DNA from: Pedinophyceae sp. YPF-701
Lineage: Eukaryota > Chlorophyta > Pedinophyceae
NCBI GenBank assembly: GCA_916048055.1
Contig: CAJZHL010000029.1
Location: 298,501-362,500, forward strand
Direction of reading: 5' to 3'
Length of the DNA stretch: 64,000 nt
Both the position numbers and the translations under genes were made by a program. Below, one piece after another: positions 1 through 11,275 of this stretch. Position 1 is the stretch's first letter. Each line of letters begins with the position of its first letter. The notes below the pieces were generated by a model that had not been told where the DNA came from, did no database searches, and was given only the letters and a program-made list of their open reading frames with translations.

Positions 1-131
1 AGAGCCTTCCCTTGGCACATGATGACATGCTCACATGGCATTTCGCGCGAGTACTCCTAGCACGCTGCCGCCTTGATCAGGACGATGGCACACCCGCATT
101 TCGTTTCGTGCGCGGGTGGTCAGTTGCTACT
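1..131. repeat. Dispersed repeat B, left copy (truncated by window edge)
   Basis: This stretch is repeated in the same orientation at 59099-59229 with only a handful of differences (for example GATGACATG against GATGTCACG, and GATGGCAC against GATAGCAC). It is AT-richer than its surroundings and has no convincing protein. The match begins at base 1, so the element probably extends left of the window. In the right-hand copy a second repeat (A) lies just upstream, so the two may be parts of one longer dispersed element. Confidence 0.8.
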
Positions 132-938
132 CTGGGTGCGAGCGCGCCGCGGGCGTGGCGGGCGGCCGCGGGCGTGGCTGCGGCGGCGGGCTGGGGCGCG
201 GGGCGGCGCGGCGGGCGCGCGTGCGTGTGCGTGGGTCGCGGCGGCGGGGGCGGGCGGGGTGGTGCGGCGCGCGTTGTGTGTGGTGACGTGTGCAGCCTAG
301 GTCAGCGGGCGGAGCGGGGGGAACGGGGGGTCGGGCGCGCGCGGCGGCGGCGCAGACGGGCGGCTGGGCCCGGCACAGGCGTCTCTGGGGCGCGGCGCGG
401 GCGGGGCGGGCCCGTGGGCGCGGGCAGGCCCCGGTCAGCCAGGGGAGGGTCCCGGCGGGCGATGGCCCGCTGGCGCAGGCGGCGACGTCGGGTTGCCGCG
501 CGGGGCGACGGGAGCACTTGGTTTGGTTTGTGGGAGGGTCCACGTGTGCAAGGAGCCTAACGACAGACAGGTGCGTGTGGCGAGGTCGGCGGCCACTCGC
601 GAAGGCTCGTCCTCTGCTTGCGTCGCCCGGCCGCCGTCGTGGCGGGCCTCCGCCTGGGCCGGCAGCAGCCGGGTGCGGGCGAATTGTTTGTCCACAATCT
701 GGGCTCGAGGCGCTCTGCGGGGGCGCAGTGACCGTTCTCGCCTAGGGTCACTGCTGCAGTGCCTCCGCGCGCAGCACTGCTGGCGCGAATACCGCGTGTC
801 ACGCGGTCCCGACGCGCTGCATTTGCCCACTTTCATGCCGTCCGGCCCGCAAGCACCCGCTGGCCCGGCCCCACCGGGCGGGTTTCGTGCCGTCAAGTAA
901 CACGACCAGGCGAACGCGTTCGTGGTCCCGCAGGAGCC
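132..938. other. Upstream region of the ADP/ATP carrier gene
   Basis: About 800 bases of very GC-rich sequence with C/G runs. Several overlapping open frames exist on both strands, but they are R/A/G/P-rich and show no domain. It presumably holds the promoter and 5' UTR of the carrier gene starting at 939. I see no TATA box or other recognisable element. Confidence 0.4.
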
Positions 939-2517
939 ATGTTCGGCGGCGACAAGAGCAACCCTATGCGGGGCCTGATCCAGGCCTCGCTGGCCCCCCC
1001 GGCTGCGGCCACTGCCAGCAAGAAGACCTCGGCTGCTGCCGCGGGCAAGGTGAGCGCCCCCGCCGCGCCGACGATACCGCCTCATTCGCCCCCTTTCATG
1101 TCTCGATGGCGTGATGCATTTCCCATCTTCGTTTCGACGCCACGGAGGCCCTCTGCGCGCGCCCTGGATGCCCGGGCCCCGGTGCCCTCGCTGTCAACTC
1201 CCACGCTCCACGGCCCCGGGCTGCGCGGCCTGTCGCCCCCTCCGCGCGACCCGCCCCTGCATGAGTCCGCCACGGCCGCGGCGCGCGCGCCCGCTCCTCC
1301 CCGTATCCCGCCCCCACGCGCCCAGCCCTGCAACGACCGCCCCGCGCTGCTGCCACGCCGCCCGGGCCTCACCCGCCGCCCACGGCGCCCCGCCCGCGCA
1401 GGAGGACGAAAACAAGACGCTGCGCTTCTTCGCCGACCTCGCCGCCGGCGGCGTTTCGGGCGGTATCTCGAAGACGGTCGTGGCTCCCATTGAGCGCGTC
1501 AAGCTGCTCCTGCAGACCCAGGATGCCAACCCGCGCATCAAGTCGGGCGAGATCCCTAGGTCCGCGCCCCACGCACCCGCGCGCGCCGCCCGCGCGCCCG
1601 GCCGCGCCCGCCACGTCGCCCCCGCCGGCTAGGGCGCACCGCCCCATGCCCCCCCGCGTCCCCTGTCTCCGCCCCGCGCGCGCCCCGGCGCCGTCTCGCG
1701 CGCCCGCGCCCACCCGCGCCCCCCGCGTCCCCCGCCCGCGCGCAGGTACACGGGCGTGGTGAACTGCTTCACGCGCGTGGCGAAGGAGCAGGGCGTGTCG
1801 TCCTTCTGGCGCGGCAACACGGCCAACATCATCCGGTACTTCCCGACCCAGGCGTTCAACTTCGCCTTCAAGGACACGTTCAAGGCCATGTTCCCCAAGT
1901 ACGACCCCAAGACGGAGTTCTGGAAGTTCTTCGGCGCCAACATGGCCTCGGGCGGTGCCGCGGGCGCCTCGTCGCTGCTCCTCGTGTACCCGCTCGACTT
2001 CGCCCGTACCCGCCTGGGCTCGGACGTCGGCGTGGGCAAGGGCCGCGAGTTCAACGGCCTGTTCGACTGCATCGCCAAGACGGCCAAGCAGGGTGGCCCC
2101 CTGGCGCTGTACAAGGGCTTTGGCGTGTCGGTGCAGGGCATCATCGTGTACCGCGGCGCGTACTTCGGCCTGTACGACACCGCGAAGGGCGCGCTCCTGG
2201 GCAAGAACGAGAAGGACGCGTCCATCCTGGCCAAGTGGGCCATCGCGCAGACGGTGACGGCGGCGGCGGGCGTGCTGTCGTACCCCTTCGACACCGTGCG
2301 GAGGCGCCTCATGATGCAGGTCGGCGCCAAGGAGCAGCTGTACTCGTCCACGCTCGACTGCTGGGCCAAGATCGCGCAGAACGAGGGCGCCGGCGCGTTC
2401 TTCAAGGGCGCGTGGTCGAACGTGCTGCGTGGCGCGGGCGGCGCGCTCGTGCTCGTCATGTACGACGAGTTCAAGAAGGCCATCGACAAGGCCCTCGCGC
2501 CCCCCGCCGACGCGTAA
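939..2517 (+). CDS. AAC: Mitochondrial ADP/ATP carrier (adenine nucleotide translocase)
   Basis: Exchanges cytosolic ADP for matrix ATP across the inner mitochondrial membrane. Three exons, 939-1049, 1402-1559 and 1746-2517, give 346 residues. The product has three mitochondrial-carrier repeats, each with a Px(D/E)xx(R/K) signature (PIERVK, PLDFAR, PFDTVR). The carrier hallmark, RRRMMM in most species, appears here as RRRLMM near residue 275. A 37-residue N-terminal extension rich in Ala/Lys/Ser, encoded by exon 1, precedes the conserved part ([17 protein letters not shown]). The second donor is GTCCGC, the other GTGAGC. The carrier core looks closer to stramenopile or haptophyte versions than to green plants; that is my impression from memory, not a computed tree. 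It converges on the villin-headpiece gene 309 bp downstream. Confidence 0.95.
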
Positions 2518-2825
2518 GCCGGCACCGCGGCCGCCATGCCCGGGCGGGGGCACCACGCCCCCCGCCCCCCAGACCACCTCCCCGCCCTGCGGAACAGGGC
2601 ACCTCGCTGACTCGCCCCGCCTACTCAGGCGGCGCGCGTGTGACCTTCCCTCAACGCTCCGGCCCCGCGCCGTCACGGCCACCTCGTGTCGCGTCTCTCG
2701 TCTCTCGCGCGTGCACCCATGTCGCTGTCGCAGCTCGCCCGGCCGTGCGTGCCGCCGGCCCGGGCGACGGCCCGCGAAGCAGCCAGCGTCGCTTACATCG
2801 ATCGACGCGGGGGCGGGCGCCCGCG

Positions 2826-3725
2826 TCAGAACAGCCCCTTGTCGCGTTTGAGCGCTGCCTGCCGCCACCCAGCCAACCGCGCGAAGGCGCTCTTGCTCAT
2901 GCCGAACACCTCCAGAAAGTCCTCCTCCGTCAAGTACTGCTCGCGCGCCGCGGGGTTCACGTCGCTCGGCCACTCCCGCCCCGCCTGCAGCCCGAACGAA
3001 CCAACGCACGCGTCATGCCCCCCTCACTTCCGCAGCGCATCGCGCTCCCCCCGCACTCGTCACGCCACGCGACCAGCGCATGCACCTCGCCCCCCTCGCA
3101 CCTTGAGCGCCTCGTAGGGGTAGTGCAGGCTCCCGTCAGACACCTTGTCCAAGTCGACCCCCCAGTCGTTCCCCACGACCGCGGCACTCCCGGGCCCCGG
3201 CGAGTCGACCTCCTTGTTCCCGGACGACAGGCGGCCCTCGGCGGCCAGCTTCAGCGACGCCAGACGCTGCATCACGCCGCTCGCGGGGGCGTGCCCGCCG
3301 CGCGACGCCGCCGGGGCGGCGTGCGACGACGACGCCTGCAGCGGCGCCGCGTCGGTCTCCAGCGCGGATCCGTTCCTCGCGGCCACGTGCTCCGACGTTG
3401 TCTTCGCGCGCACCGCCGCAGATGGTGGCGCATCGCTGGCACCCTGCGAGGCGCCGCGCACGCTGCCGCCGCCACCAGGCGCCGGGGGCCCTGGATCTAT
3501 CGCCGCAGCGGCGTGCAAGGCATGTGACGCGCCGCTCGGCTGCACGTCGTCGCCGGGGCTCGTGCCGGCCCGGGGCGCCGCTGCCCGACTCGGTGCGGCT
3601 GCGTCGGGGTCGCTGGCGCGCGAGGCCGCGGGCTGCGTCGAGCTGCGCGCGCTGTGGCCGCTGGGTCCGTCGGACGCAGGGGCGGGGCTCGCGTGGGCGC
3701 TGGAGACGGGCCCGTCCGACCCCAT
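2826..3725 (-). CDS. Villin-headpiece-domain protein with disordered N-terminus
   Basis: Probable F-actin-binding protein. The last exon (2826-2984) encodes a complete villin headpiece: [18 protein letters not shown] leads into the AFARL core and the C-terminal KRDKGLF that ends the domain in villins, dematin and supervillin. The preceding exon (3102-3725) ends in LHYPYEALK, the matching start of the headpiece, so the domain is split by an intron (donor GTGCGA) in phase 0. The rest, about 195 residues, is Ala/Ser/Pro-rich and looks disordered, with no gelsolin repeats; villins carry several upstream. I chose the Met at 3725 (MGSDGPVS, good Kozak context, possible myristoylation), giving 260 residues. 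The frame stays open to about 4160, so a longer start or another 5' exon is possible. Confidence 0.8.
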
Positions 3726-4573
3726 GCCGCGCAACGGGTCCCGGGGCTCTGCGGCGCAATCGAGGGGGCGAAGCAGCCGTTGGGGGTGTTCGTCCGTCGA
3801 ACTTTGTCGCTGATGTCGGTGCAGGCGCGGTTGCGGCGCGCGGTGACGCGTCCCGGCAGGCGCAGGTGGTGCGGGAGCGGTGCGGTGCTGCCGTGTGCTC
3901 GTCTCGCCGGAGGAACCGGTGGGTATGTCGCCGGACGTTGACGATGAGTCGAGGTCGACGTGCGTCGAACGGTCTACCAAGCCGTGCAGGGGGCGCTGTC
4001 CCCCGCCAGGACGGTGCGTAGCGCGCCGGGGCTCCACAGGCGCCCAGCGCGGAGGGGGACGGCCCGTTCGCCGTTCAACGCACCTCGTCCTGCGTGTCTG
4101 CGATCTACGCGTGTCTCCTGGCCGCGCGAACGGGCAGGCGGACGCTTGCGCGCGTTTCACGTGCGACTTGTGTGTCGCGCAGCACGTTGGCGGGTCACCG
4201 CGGCATCAGCGGGCTTCGCGCACGAGGGGACGGCCGACCTCGTGGCCGCTGCGATGGTCCTCGCGGGGCGGCGCTCGCTGGACGTTGCACGGCGCGTCCC
4301 GCGTCGAAGTTGCGGTGTGCTTGTGGTGCAGGTTGCCTCGCGCACGTGAGGTCGCCGCGCGGCTGCAGAGGGAGCCGCTCCGCGCTGCGGATGCGCACGG
4401 CGCGGTCTGTGCGCACGCGGCGCGAGGCCGCCTGAAGGCGCCCGCACGCGTCGCTGACGCACCAGTCAGCCTGAGCCGAGTTGCACCGGGCCGGCGCGTC
4501 GATGCTGCGCGGGGGCGCGTCGCCCGCCCTCTTTTCCATCACTACATAACGGACGGAGGAACGTGCGCGCAAG
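3726..4573. other. Divergent intergenic region, headpiece gene / eL33
   Basis: About 850 bases between two divergently transcribed genes, so it should contain both promoters. The left part may be additional 5' coding sequence or UTR of the headpiece gene, because its frame remains open to 4160. I see no conserved protein and no obvious core-promoter element. Confidence 0.4.
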
Positions 4574-5758
4574 ATGGCCGGGGAGCGCATCAGGTGCGAC
4601 GACGCTGCGCGACCAGCTCGATGGCGAATGCTCGCCCCGGGAACGACGCGCGGACGTCCTTTCGCCCCCGCTCCGCCTTGCCTGCAGGTTGTACGTTCGC
4701 GGGTCGATCCTGGGCTTCAAGAGGTGCGCCCCCGCCCCTCGAACGGAACAGCCGGCTCCTTTCCCCGCCCGCCGCCCGGCCTGCGCGGACCGCGGCGCGC
4801 CGGTTCGCCGGTCACGGCGCGTTTATTGACGGACGTGTGCGTCGCTGGCGATCCCGCAGGTCCAAGTCGAACCAGAAGAGCCACACGAGCCTCATCAAGG
4901 TGGACGGTGTCGAGTCGCGGGGCGAGGTGGACTTCTACCTGGGCAAGCGGATCGCCTTCATCTACAAGGCGAAGACGGCGAAGAAGGGCACGTACTACCG
5001 CTGCATCTGGGGCAAGGTGAGCCCGCCCCGTCGCGCTGTCGGCCCCCGAAACGCTCGTTCCGCCGCTCCCGCCGGCCACGCGCGGTCTCCGCGCACGCAT
5101 CTATCGCGTACCCGTTTTCACGAAGCGGAGGGTCCGCCCAGAGCTGTCGTATACGTCGCAGCCTGGCCAGCGGAGCGTGCAGACAGCGCTTTGTGTACAG
5201 AAGCGGCCCACCAGGGCCTCTGCGTCCCGCTCACGGGGCTGCGCCGCGCTCCCGGCGGCCCACACCGTCGGCCACGGCGACACGCGCCCGGCGGACGCAC
5301 TCTGCGGCCACCCGCGGCCCGCGAGCCGCGCGCGGAGCCGCTGCGGCACCGCTCGCACGCTCCCCTCGCCGCCGCGCGGCCCCTCTGCGCCTGCGAGCCC
5401 CGCGACGCACGCGCCGCACCGTCCCCATCCCACGACATCTCGCCCCCGCGTTTCCGGCAGCGTCTCCGGCCCGCCGCTCCCCCCAGCGTGGCGCCTCCGA
5501 GTGCCCGCCGCCGCCCTGCTCGCCCCGCCCGGCCTCTCCCTGGGCCCGCGCGGCGCGCGCCCCACCCCGCACCGTCCGCGCCCCGTCCCCCGCGCGCGCC
5601 AACACCAACACCCCCGCGTCCGCCCCCGCGACATCGCCCTGCAGGTGATGCGCGCCCACGGCAACTCGGGCGTCGTCAAGGCCAAGTTCCAGAAGAACCT
5701 GCCCCCGACGTCGATCGGCGGCCGCGTCCGGGTCATGATGTACCCCTCGCGGATCTAG
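4574..5758 (+). CDS. RPL35A: 60S ribosomal protein eL33 (L35A)
   Basis: Structural protein of the cytosolic large ribosomal subunit. Four exons, 4574-4593, 4688-4723, 4860-5016 and 5645-5758, give 108 residues, the normal size for the family. The tiny first exons encode MAGERIR and [12 protein letters not shown], matching the plant-type start of eL33. Exon 3 has the conserved [16 protein letters not shown] and YYRCIWGK, and exon 4 has [13 protein letters not shown] and ends MMYPSRI, the family's usual C-terminus. Introns are 94, 136 and 628 nt with donors GTGCGA, GTGCGC and GTGAGC. The first two exons are only 20 and 36 nt and would be missed by most gene finders. Confidence 0.95.
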
Positions 5759-6241
5759 ACCGCCCGCCCTGCCCATACTCCCCCCCATGTGAAGCGGACC
5801 TTCGCACCACCACTCCCCACGCCCGCCCGCGACGTCGCCGCCGGGGCGCAGAGCGGGGCGCGCGCAGAGCGGGGCGCGCGCAGAGCGGGGCGCGCGCAGA
5901 GCGGGGCGCGCGCAGGCTCTGCCGCTCGTCCGAGCAGTGCAGACGGCCCCCGCGAAGTGCCAGCGCCTCCGTTGCCCCCCCGCGTGCAGCCAGAGCAGCC
6001 GCGCGACGCCGACCACGCGGTCGCCGGCACCTCCGCCTCCGCGCGCGCACGCCTCGCCGCCGTCCCTGCGCGCACAAGCCCCCCTCTCTCCGCCACCACT
6101 GTCAGTCGGACGCGACGTTCCCGCTCTGGCGCGCCCGCCCGGCCCGCGGGCTCGTCGCCCCGCGTGCTCCCGGGGCGGGCGCATTCCGTCCGCGCGTCCC
6201 GCGTCTCGTTTCGGCGGTCGCAGGCGCCGCGAGCGGGCGGC
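5759..6241. other. Intergenic region eL33 to LRR gene
   Basis: About 480 bases between two genes on the same strand. Its only clear structure is the minisatellite at 5848-5911. The remainder is C-rich sequence without a recognisable gene. Confidence 0.4.
5848..5911. repeat. Minisatellite, four perfect 16-bp units
   Basis: The unit GCAGAGCGGGGCGCGC is repeated four times head to tail without a mismatch, just upstream of the LRR gene start. It creates repetitive peptides (GAQSGARA-like) in all open frames, which are artefacts. Confidence 0.9.
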
Positions 6242-9131
6242 ATGACGTTGACCGTGGCCCCTCCGAAGGCGCCCGCGGGCGGCAGCGTCACCCCGGGCGC
6301 GGGGTCCCCGACCGGGCGGCGCGTGATGCGGAGGAAGACCCGCGACGTCGAGGACGACCTGGACCGCGCGCTCAACGAGGGCTGGGTGGACATCAGCCTC
6401 ACGCCCTTGGCCCGCGAGCACGTTGTCAAGCTGGCCGACCGCCTGGCGCAGAACGGGAAGCCGCTCGAGGGCCTCAAGATGGTGCTCTTCCCCAAGGGCA
6501 CCGAGGACGAGCTCCGCGTCGCGGCGTTCATCGAGCGCGCCGTCACGCGCAACGAACCGTACGAGTTCACGGGTGAGCTGGCCCGCTCTCGGCGCGCGGC
6601 TCCCCGCCCCGTCCGCCGCTCGCGCGCCGCGCGGCGCCGGCGGCGGCCCCTGGGGCGGACGTCTGCGTCTGGCGCCGCTGGCGCCGCGCGGCGTGCCCGG
6701 CAGCGTGCGCGCCGGCGTCCGTGGGGTTTGAAGGCGGGGTGGTGGTGGTGGGGACGGAAACGCGCTGCGTGTTGCGTGGTGGGGCCGCAGGGAACCTGAA
6801 GCAGGGCGAGCTGAACAAGAACTTCGCAGAGATGCTGCAGGCCGAGCGCGCGGGGCAGAAGTTCGTCGCGCTGCTCACCAGGTGCGCGCCCCCGCACCAG
6901 CGCGCGCAGCCCGCCGCCGGCGTTCCGGACCTCGCTCCCGCGTCCGGCGCATTGCGACGGACCGTGCATGTAGCCTCCGCGCCGCGCGAGTGCGACGCGC
7001 GCCGGCGGCCCCACGCGCGGCTCGCGGGCCGGACGTTGCCCCGCAGGGCCTTCACGCGCGTCCCGGGGCCGCTCGACCGCCTGAAGGAGCTGCAGCTGTC
7101 GATCCCGCTCGCCCCGAAGAAGCTCAAGGACACGCACGCGGAGGTGTCGCACCCCATCGTGCGCGCGCTGACGCAGTCGCTGCCCAGCATGACCCACCTC
7201 CAGGCAAGCAGCGCCCCGCACGCCGCGCCCCGCACGCGCACGCGCCTCGCTGCGCTGCTTCGGCACCGCAGCTGCTGCAGCGACGACGGGAGAGCGAGGG
7301 TGCAACACACCAGCCCATTTGTTTGCGCGGTGCAGGCGGTGGACTTCAACGGCTCGAAGATGGGCGACCTCGGCGTGATGGAGCTGGTCGCGGCGCTGCG
7401 GAGCTGCACGTGCCTGCGGCGCGCCAGCTTCGCGGCGTGCGAGCTCACCGACCGCTCCGCGCTGCAGTTCGCGTCGCTGATCAAGGCGCACGCCGCCAAC
7501 CGCTCCGTGTCGATCAACTTCGACGCCGCGCTCCGCACGTACCCCGCGACGGACGTCCTGGGCCGGCAGAAGAAGCGCCCGTGGGAGAACCCCGGCAGCA
7601 ACGTCCGGGAGTACGACGCCGGCGCGCAGAGGCCGCTGTCCGGCCTGCAGTACCTCGACCTGTCCGAGAACCACATCTCAGGCGCGCGCAACCCCGACCG
7701 CCCCGCCGCAACGCCGCACGTCTTCACGCATCACGCACGTCGGTCGGCACACCACGCCCCGTCCGCGACGCCCCCCCCGCACCGCCCGCAGACCTCGGCG
7801 CCGTGGAGCTGTCGTCGGCGCTGGAGATGGACACGGCGATGCTGGGCGTGAGCCTGCGGTACAACCACGTCTCGGTGGTGCCGAAGAAGAAGCGCGGGGA
7901 CCCGCGGTACAGCACGGGCGTCGACGCCCTCCGCGCGGTGCTCAACCCGGACCCGCTCGACGTCAGCCAGAGCCACGAGAGCCTCAAGTTCATCGACATC
8001 CGGTTCCAGACCGCCGCCTCCAAGGACTGCGCGTGCCAGAAGCCGCGCGGGCTGCACTTCAGCGCGAGGGGCGCGCGGCAGTTCGGCAAGACGCAGTACA
8101 CCGGCGCGCTCGTGTCGCTCAAGCACCCCGACTGCGTCAAGTGCGCCGCCCGCCCGCCCCGTCGCCCCCGGCTCTCGTGGCCGACGTGACGTGTGTGCGT
8201 GTCCCGCTCCCGCCGAGCTCGCTGCCCCGCCGACCGCGCGGTGGGCGCCGTCGCCGTCGTTCGCAGGAGGGAGAAGTCGGTGTTCACGCGGTACACGATG
8301 GCGGACAGCACCCTCGGCAACAACAAGCGCGCGGGGGGGGGCGTCGGCGCGGGGGGCGTCGGCGTGGGGGGCGTCGGCGCCGGCCGCCCGGGCTCGTCCC
8401 GCGGCAACAGCGCCGTCGCCGCGTCGGCGAACCACAGCGGGTCCGCGGGCAGGCAGCGCCGGCTCGGGCCCGTCGCGGAGGGCGCCGAGGGGCGCCCCGC
8501 GGACTCCCCCGTCAACGACTTCTACCGCCCCGACTCCCCCGGGGGCGAGCCCATGGCCGAGCCGCCGGCGCCCGGCGCGCGCGGCGCCCGCGGCACCCGC
8601 GCGACCAAGCGCCCGCGCACCGCGCCGGCCAAGCGCCCGCGCACCGCGAAGCCGCGCCGCCAGCGCATCTCCGACATCGAGCAGGAGGTCTCCAGGCAGA
8701 TCGCGGACCGGTTCGGGATCCGGGGCGGGGACGCGGCGGCGGGCGACGGCGACGGCGGCGCGGCGAAGCCCCGGCGGGCGAAGAAGAAGAAGGGCAGGGC
8801 TGCTGCTGCCGCGGGGGGGAGGGCGGGGAGGGCGGCCGCTGCTGCGGGGGCGCTGGGCCCGCTGGAGGCGCAGCACGCGCAGCTGGCGGCGCAGCTGGCG
8901 GCGATGCCGGCGGGGCGCGGCGCGGGCGAGGGCGGCGGTGCGGGGCAGGAGCAGCTGGTGGGGATCATGGTGGCGTTGGTGGAGCAGGTGGACAAGCTGA
9001 GCCTGCAGATGCAGGGGATCATGGAGGACGTCAAGTCGATCCGGGGGCGCGCGAAGGGGCCGCGCAGGGGCGGGGCGAGCCGCGGGGGGTTTGGCGCCGC
9101 GTCCGTCGAGGCGCTGGGGGAGGTGTGTTAG
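6242..9131 (+). CDS. LRR (RI-type) and coiled-coil protein, possibly CEP78-like
   Basis: Six exons (6242-6572, 6791-6881, 7047-7203, 7336-7681, 7792-8140, 8267-9131) give 712 residues. The middle holds RI-type leucine-rich repeats, such as [12 protein letters not shown] followed across an intron by [12 protein letters not shown], then VSLRYNHVS. Between two repeats is an insert ([18 protein letters not shown]) placed like the insert in the centrosomal protein CEP78. The C-terminal 280 residues are Gly/Ala/Lys/Arg-rich with an NLS-like run (KKKKG) and a short coiled coil near the end ([18 protein letters not shown]). A CEP78-type centriolar role fits the ciliary genes in this window but rests on architecture only. 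Introns 3 and 4 start with GC (GCAAGC, GCGCGC); the LRR register across intron 4 demands that join. Downstream, the reductase gene starts only 87 bp away. Confidence 0.75.
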
Positions 9132-9218
9132 GGCGCTTCTTTGGGGGCTGTGACGCGGCTGGTGTGCGCGGTGGGAGCGTGGTGGACGAGGGGGGAGTGG
9201 GCGCTCGCACGAGCGCAG

Positions 9219-10882
9219 ATGTCTACGAGCGCGAGCCGCATTGCGACGACGATGATGCAGGGAGCGCGCGTCGGGGTCGGGAGGAGGGGGGCTGGGGGCG
9301 CGGTGGTGGTGGGCGGTCGTTCTCGATCGATCGCGGCCAGGGCGACGAACACCAAGTGGATGGACTACAAGCCGTTCATGCGCAAGCTCGGCGACAGCGA
9401 GCTCCTCGTCCCAGGTGAGGCGCACGGTCGAGGGCCCGGCGTGCCCACACCATCCCGGGGCGCGCGCCCGCCGTGCGGGGGCGCCGTGGCCGCCGACCGA
9501 CGACGTGTGCCGCAAGGCTCGACAGCACGCGGGTCGGAACGATCGACGGCCGCGTGAACCGAGGCGCGGGGGCGCCGCACGGCGGCCCCCATCCTGCTCT
9601 CTCTCGTGCTGCCCGCGCGCCGCCCGGTCCTCGATGGGGACTCGGGAGCGGAGGACGCGTGCGCGGAAGCTTCGACCTCGTGCCGACATGCCATCGCGGC
9701 ACGCGCGAGCTCAGCTCTCAGCGCTGCCTCGAAGCACGAAGTCGTCCCGTTTGCCGCGCAGACATCTGCCTGGGCACCATGACGTGGGGCGTTCAGAACA
9801 CGGAGGAGGAGGCGCACGAGCAGCTGAGCTTCGCCCTGGACTGCGGGATCAACTTCCTGGACACCGCGGAGATGTACCCGGTGCCGCCCACCGAGGACAC
9901 GCAGGTGCGCGCGCGCCCCGCACGCACGCACGCGCGCGCGCGCCGCCGTCGGCGCGGGGCCGCGCCGGCCGACGCGCTCGGGAGCCCCGCCGTCGCCGCG
10001 CACGCGCAGGGGCGGACGGACCGGTACATCGCGACGTGGCTCAAGGACCAGGCGCGCGACAAGATCACGCTGGCGACCAAGGTCTCGGGGTACAGCGACA
10101 AGGCCTACCTGCGCGACGGCGCGGACAAGACGCGCGTGGACCGCGCGAACATCCTCGAGTCGGTGGACAAGTCCCTCGCGCGGCTCGGCACGGACTACGT
10201 CGACCTCCTCCAGATCCACTGGCCCGACCGGTACGTGCCGCTGTTCGGGCAGGCCGGGTACGACCCGTCGCAGGAGCGCGAGGCGGTGCCGTTCGAGGAG
10301 CAGCTGCGCGCGCTGGAGGAGGTGGTCCGGGCCGGCAAGGTGCGGTACATCGGCGTGTCGAACGAGACGACGTTTGGCGTGTGCAAGTTCGCCGAGCTCG
10401 CCGCCGCGCACTCGCTCCCGAAGATCGTCTCCATCCAGAACGTCTACCACCTCATGGCGCGCGGGGCGTTCGAGACGGACCTCGCGGAGGCCTGCGCGCC
10501 GTCCAACTACAACGTGGGCCTGCTGGCGTACTCGCCGCTGGCCGGCGGCGCGCTGAGCGGCAAGTACCTGGCGGCGGACCCGCCGAAGGACTCGCGGCTC
10601 AACCTCTTCCCGGGCTTCATGGAGCGGTACAAGGCCTCGCACGCCGCGAGGGCCACGGCCAAGTACGTCGAGGTGGCGCAGAAGCACGGCGTGACGCCGA
10701 CGGAGCTGGCGCTGGCGTACGTGAAGAGCCGCTGGTTCGTCGCCAGCAGCATCATCGGCGCGACCAAGATGGACCAGCTCAAGGAGGACATCGGCGCGTT
10801 CACCGTCGAGCTGCCGGACGAGTGCCTCGCCGACGTCGAGGCCGTGCACCTCGACTTCACGGACCCGTCCATGCGCGCGTAG
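9219..10882 (+). CDS. Aldo/keto reductase, Tas/AKR type, with N-terminal presequence
   Basis: NADP(H)-dependent oxidoreductase with a TIM-barrel fold, very like bacterial Tas. Exons 9219-9414, 9762-9904 and 10010-10882 encode 403 residues. The AKR tetrad is present: D99 and Y104 (LDTAEMY), K137 (ATKVS) and H183 (QIHWPD). Other Tas-like landmarks are LGTMTWGVQN, EMYPVPPTEDTQ, GKVRYIGVSNET and IIGATKMDQL. The first 45 or so residues (MSTSASRIATTMM... GGRSRSIAAR) are Ser/Thr/Arg/Gly-rich with no acidic residues, like a plastid or mitochondrial targeting peptide. The substrate cannot be told; the family acts on carbonyls of varied kinds. The frame is open upstream of 9219, but that Met is the first ATG. 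It may be an organelle-derived or transferred bacterial gene that has since gained introns. Confidence 0.9.
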
Positions 10883-11190
10883 CGTAGCGTGGGCGGTTGG
10901 TGTGGCGTTGGTGTGCGTGTGCGTGTGCGGGGCGCGTGCGTGAAGGACACGTGGGGTCGGTTTTGGATGTAAGTGTGGGTGGCGGCGGCTCCAGTGTGTC
11001 TGGCCTGTTGGGCGCGGCGCGCGTTGTTTCACGGGCGCCGACTGTCGCGGCGTCGGGCTGCGCGCGCGGCATCCTCGTTACGTGATTGTTTCTGCTGCAG
11101 ATTGTGCAAACCGCGAAGCCTACATTGCAAACTACAAATTCTGTTCTGACGTTGCTGTATTTGCCCGGATGCATCATGCACAGCCACAAT
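10883..11190. other. Spacer between reductase gene and tRNA
   Basis: About 300 bases; the first part is G/T-rich with GTGT runs. The last 100 bases before the tRNA are clearly AT-richer than the rest of the window (TACATTGCAAACTACAAATTC), as is common upstream of pol III genes. No protein is evident. Confidence 0.5.
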
Positions 11191-11263
11191 GCTCGCTTAG
11201 CTCAGTCGGTAGAGCGACAGGCTGTTAACCTGCAGGTCAGCGGTTCGAATCCGCTAGTGAGCG
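11191..11263 (+). tRNA. tRNA-Asn (anticodon GUU)
   Basis: A complete cloverleaf can be folded by eye. The acceptor stem GCTCGCT pairs with AGTGAGC (one G-T pair), the D stem is GCTC/GAGC, the anticodon loop is CTGTTAA with anticodon GTT, and the T arm is AGCGG-TTCGAAT-CCGCT, with discriminator base G. The top of the anticodon stem has an A-C mismatch. Both pol III internal promoters are present (A box TAGCTCAGTCGG, B box GGTTCGAATCC). There is no intron and no encoded CCA. Confidence 0.96.
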
Positions 11264-11270
11264 CCAGACC

Positions 11271-11275
11271 TTTTT
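11271..11275 (+). terminator. RNA polymerase III terminator of tRNA-Asn
   Basis: A run of five T starts eight bases after the tRNA's discriminator base, the normal place and form of a pol III stop signal. Confidence 0.85.

Noticed and set aside
1369-3009. 546-codon minus-strand frame over the ADP/ATP carrier
   Set aside because: Antisense shadow of the carrier; composition Arg/Val/Gly-rich and no known domain.
5789-6240. Coding extension upstream of the LRR gene start at 6242
   Set aside because: The open frame runs through the 16-bp minisatellite and is repetitive; conserved-looking sequence starts only after Met 6242.
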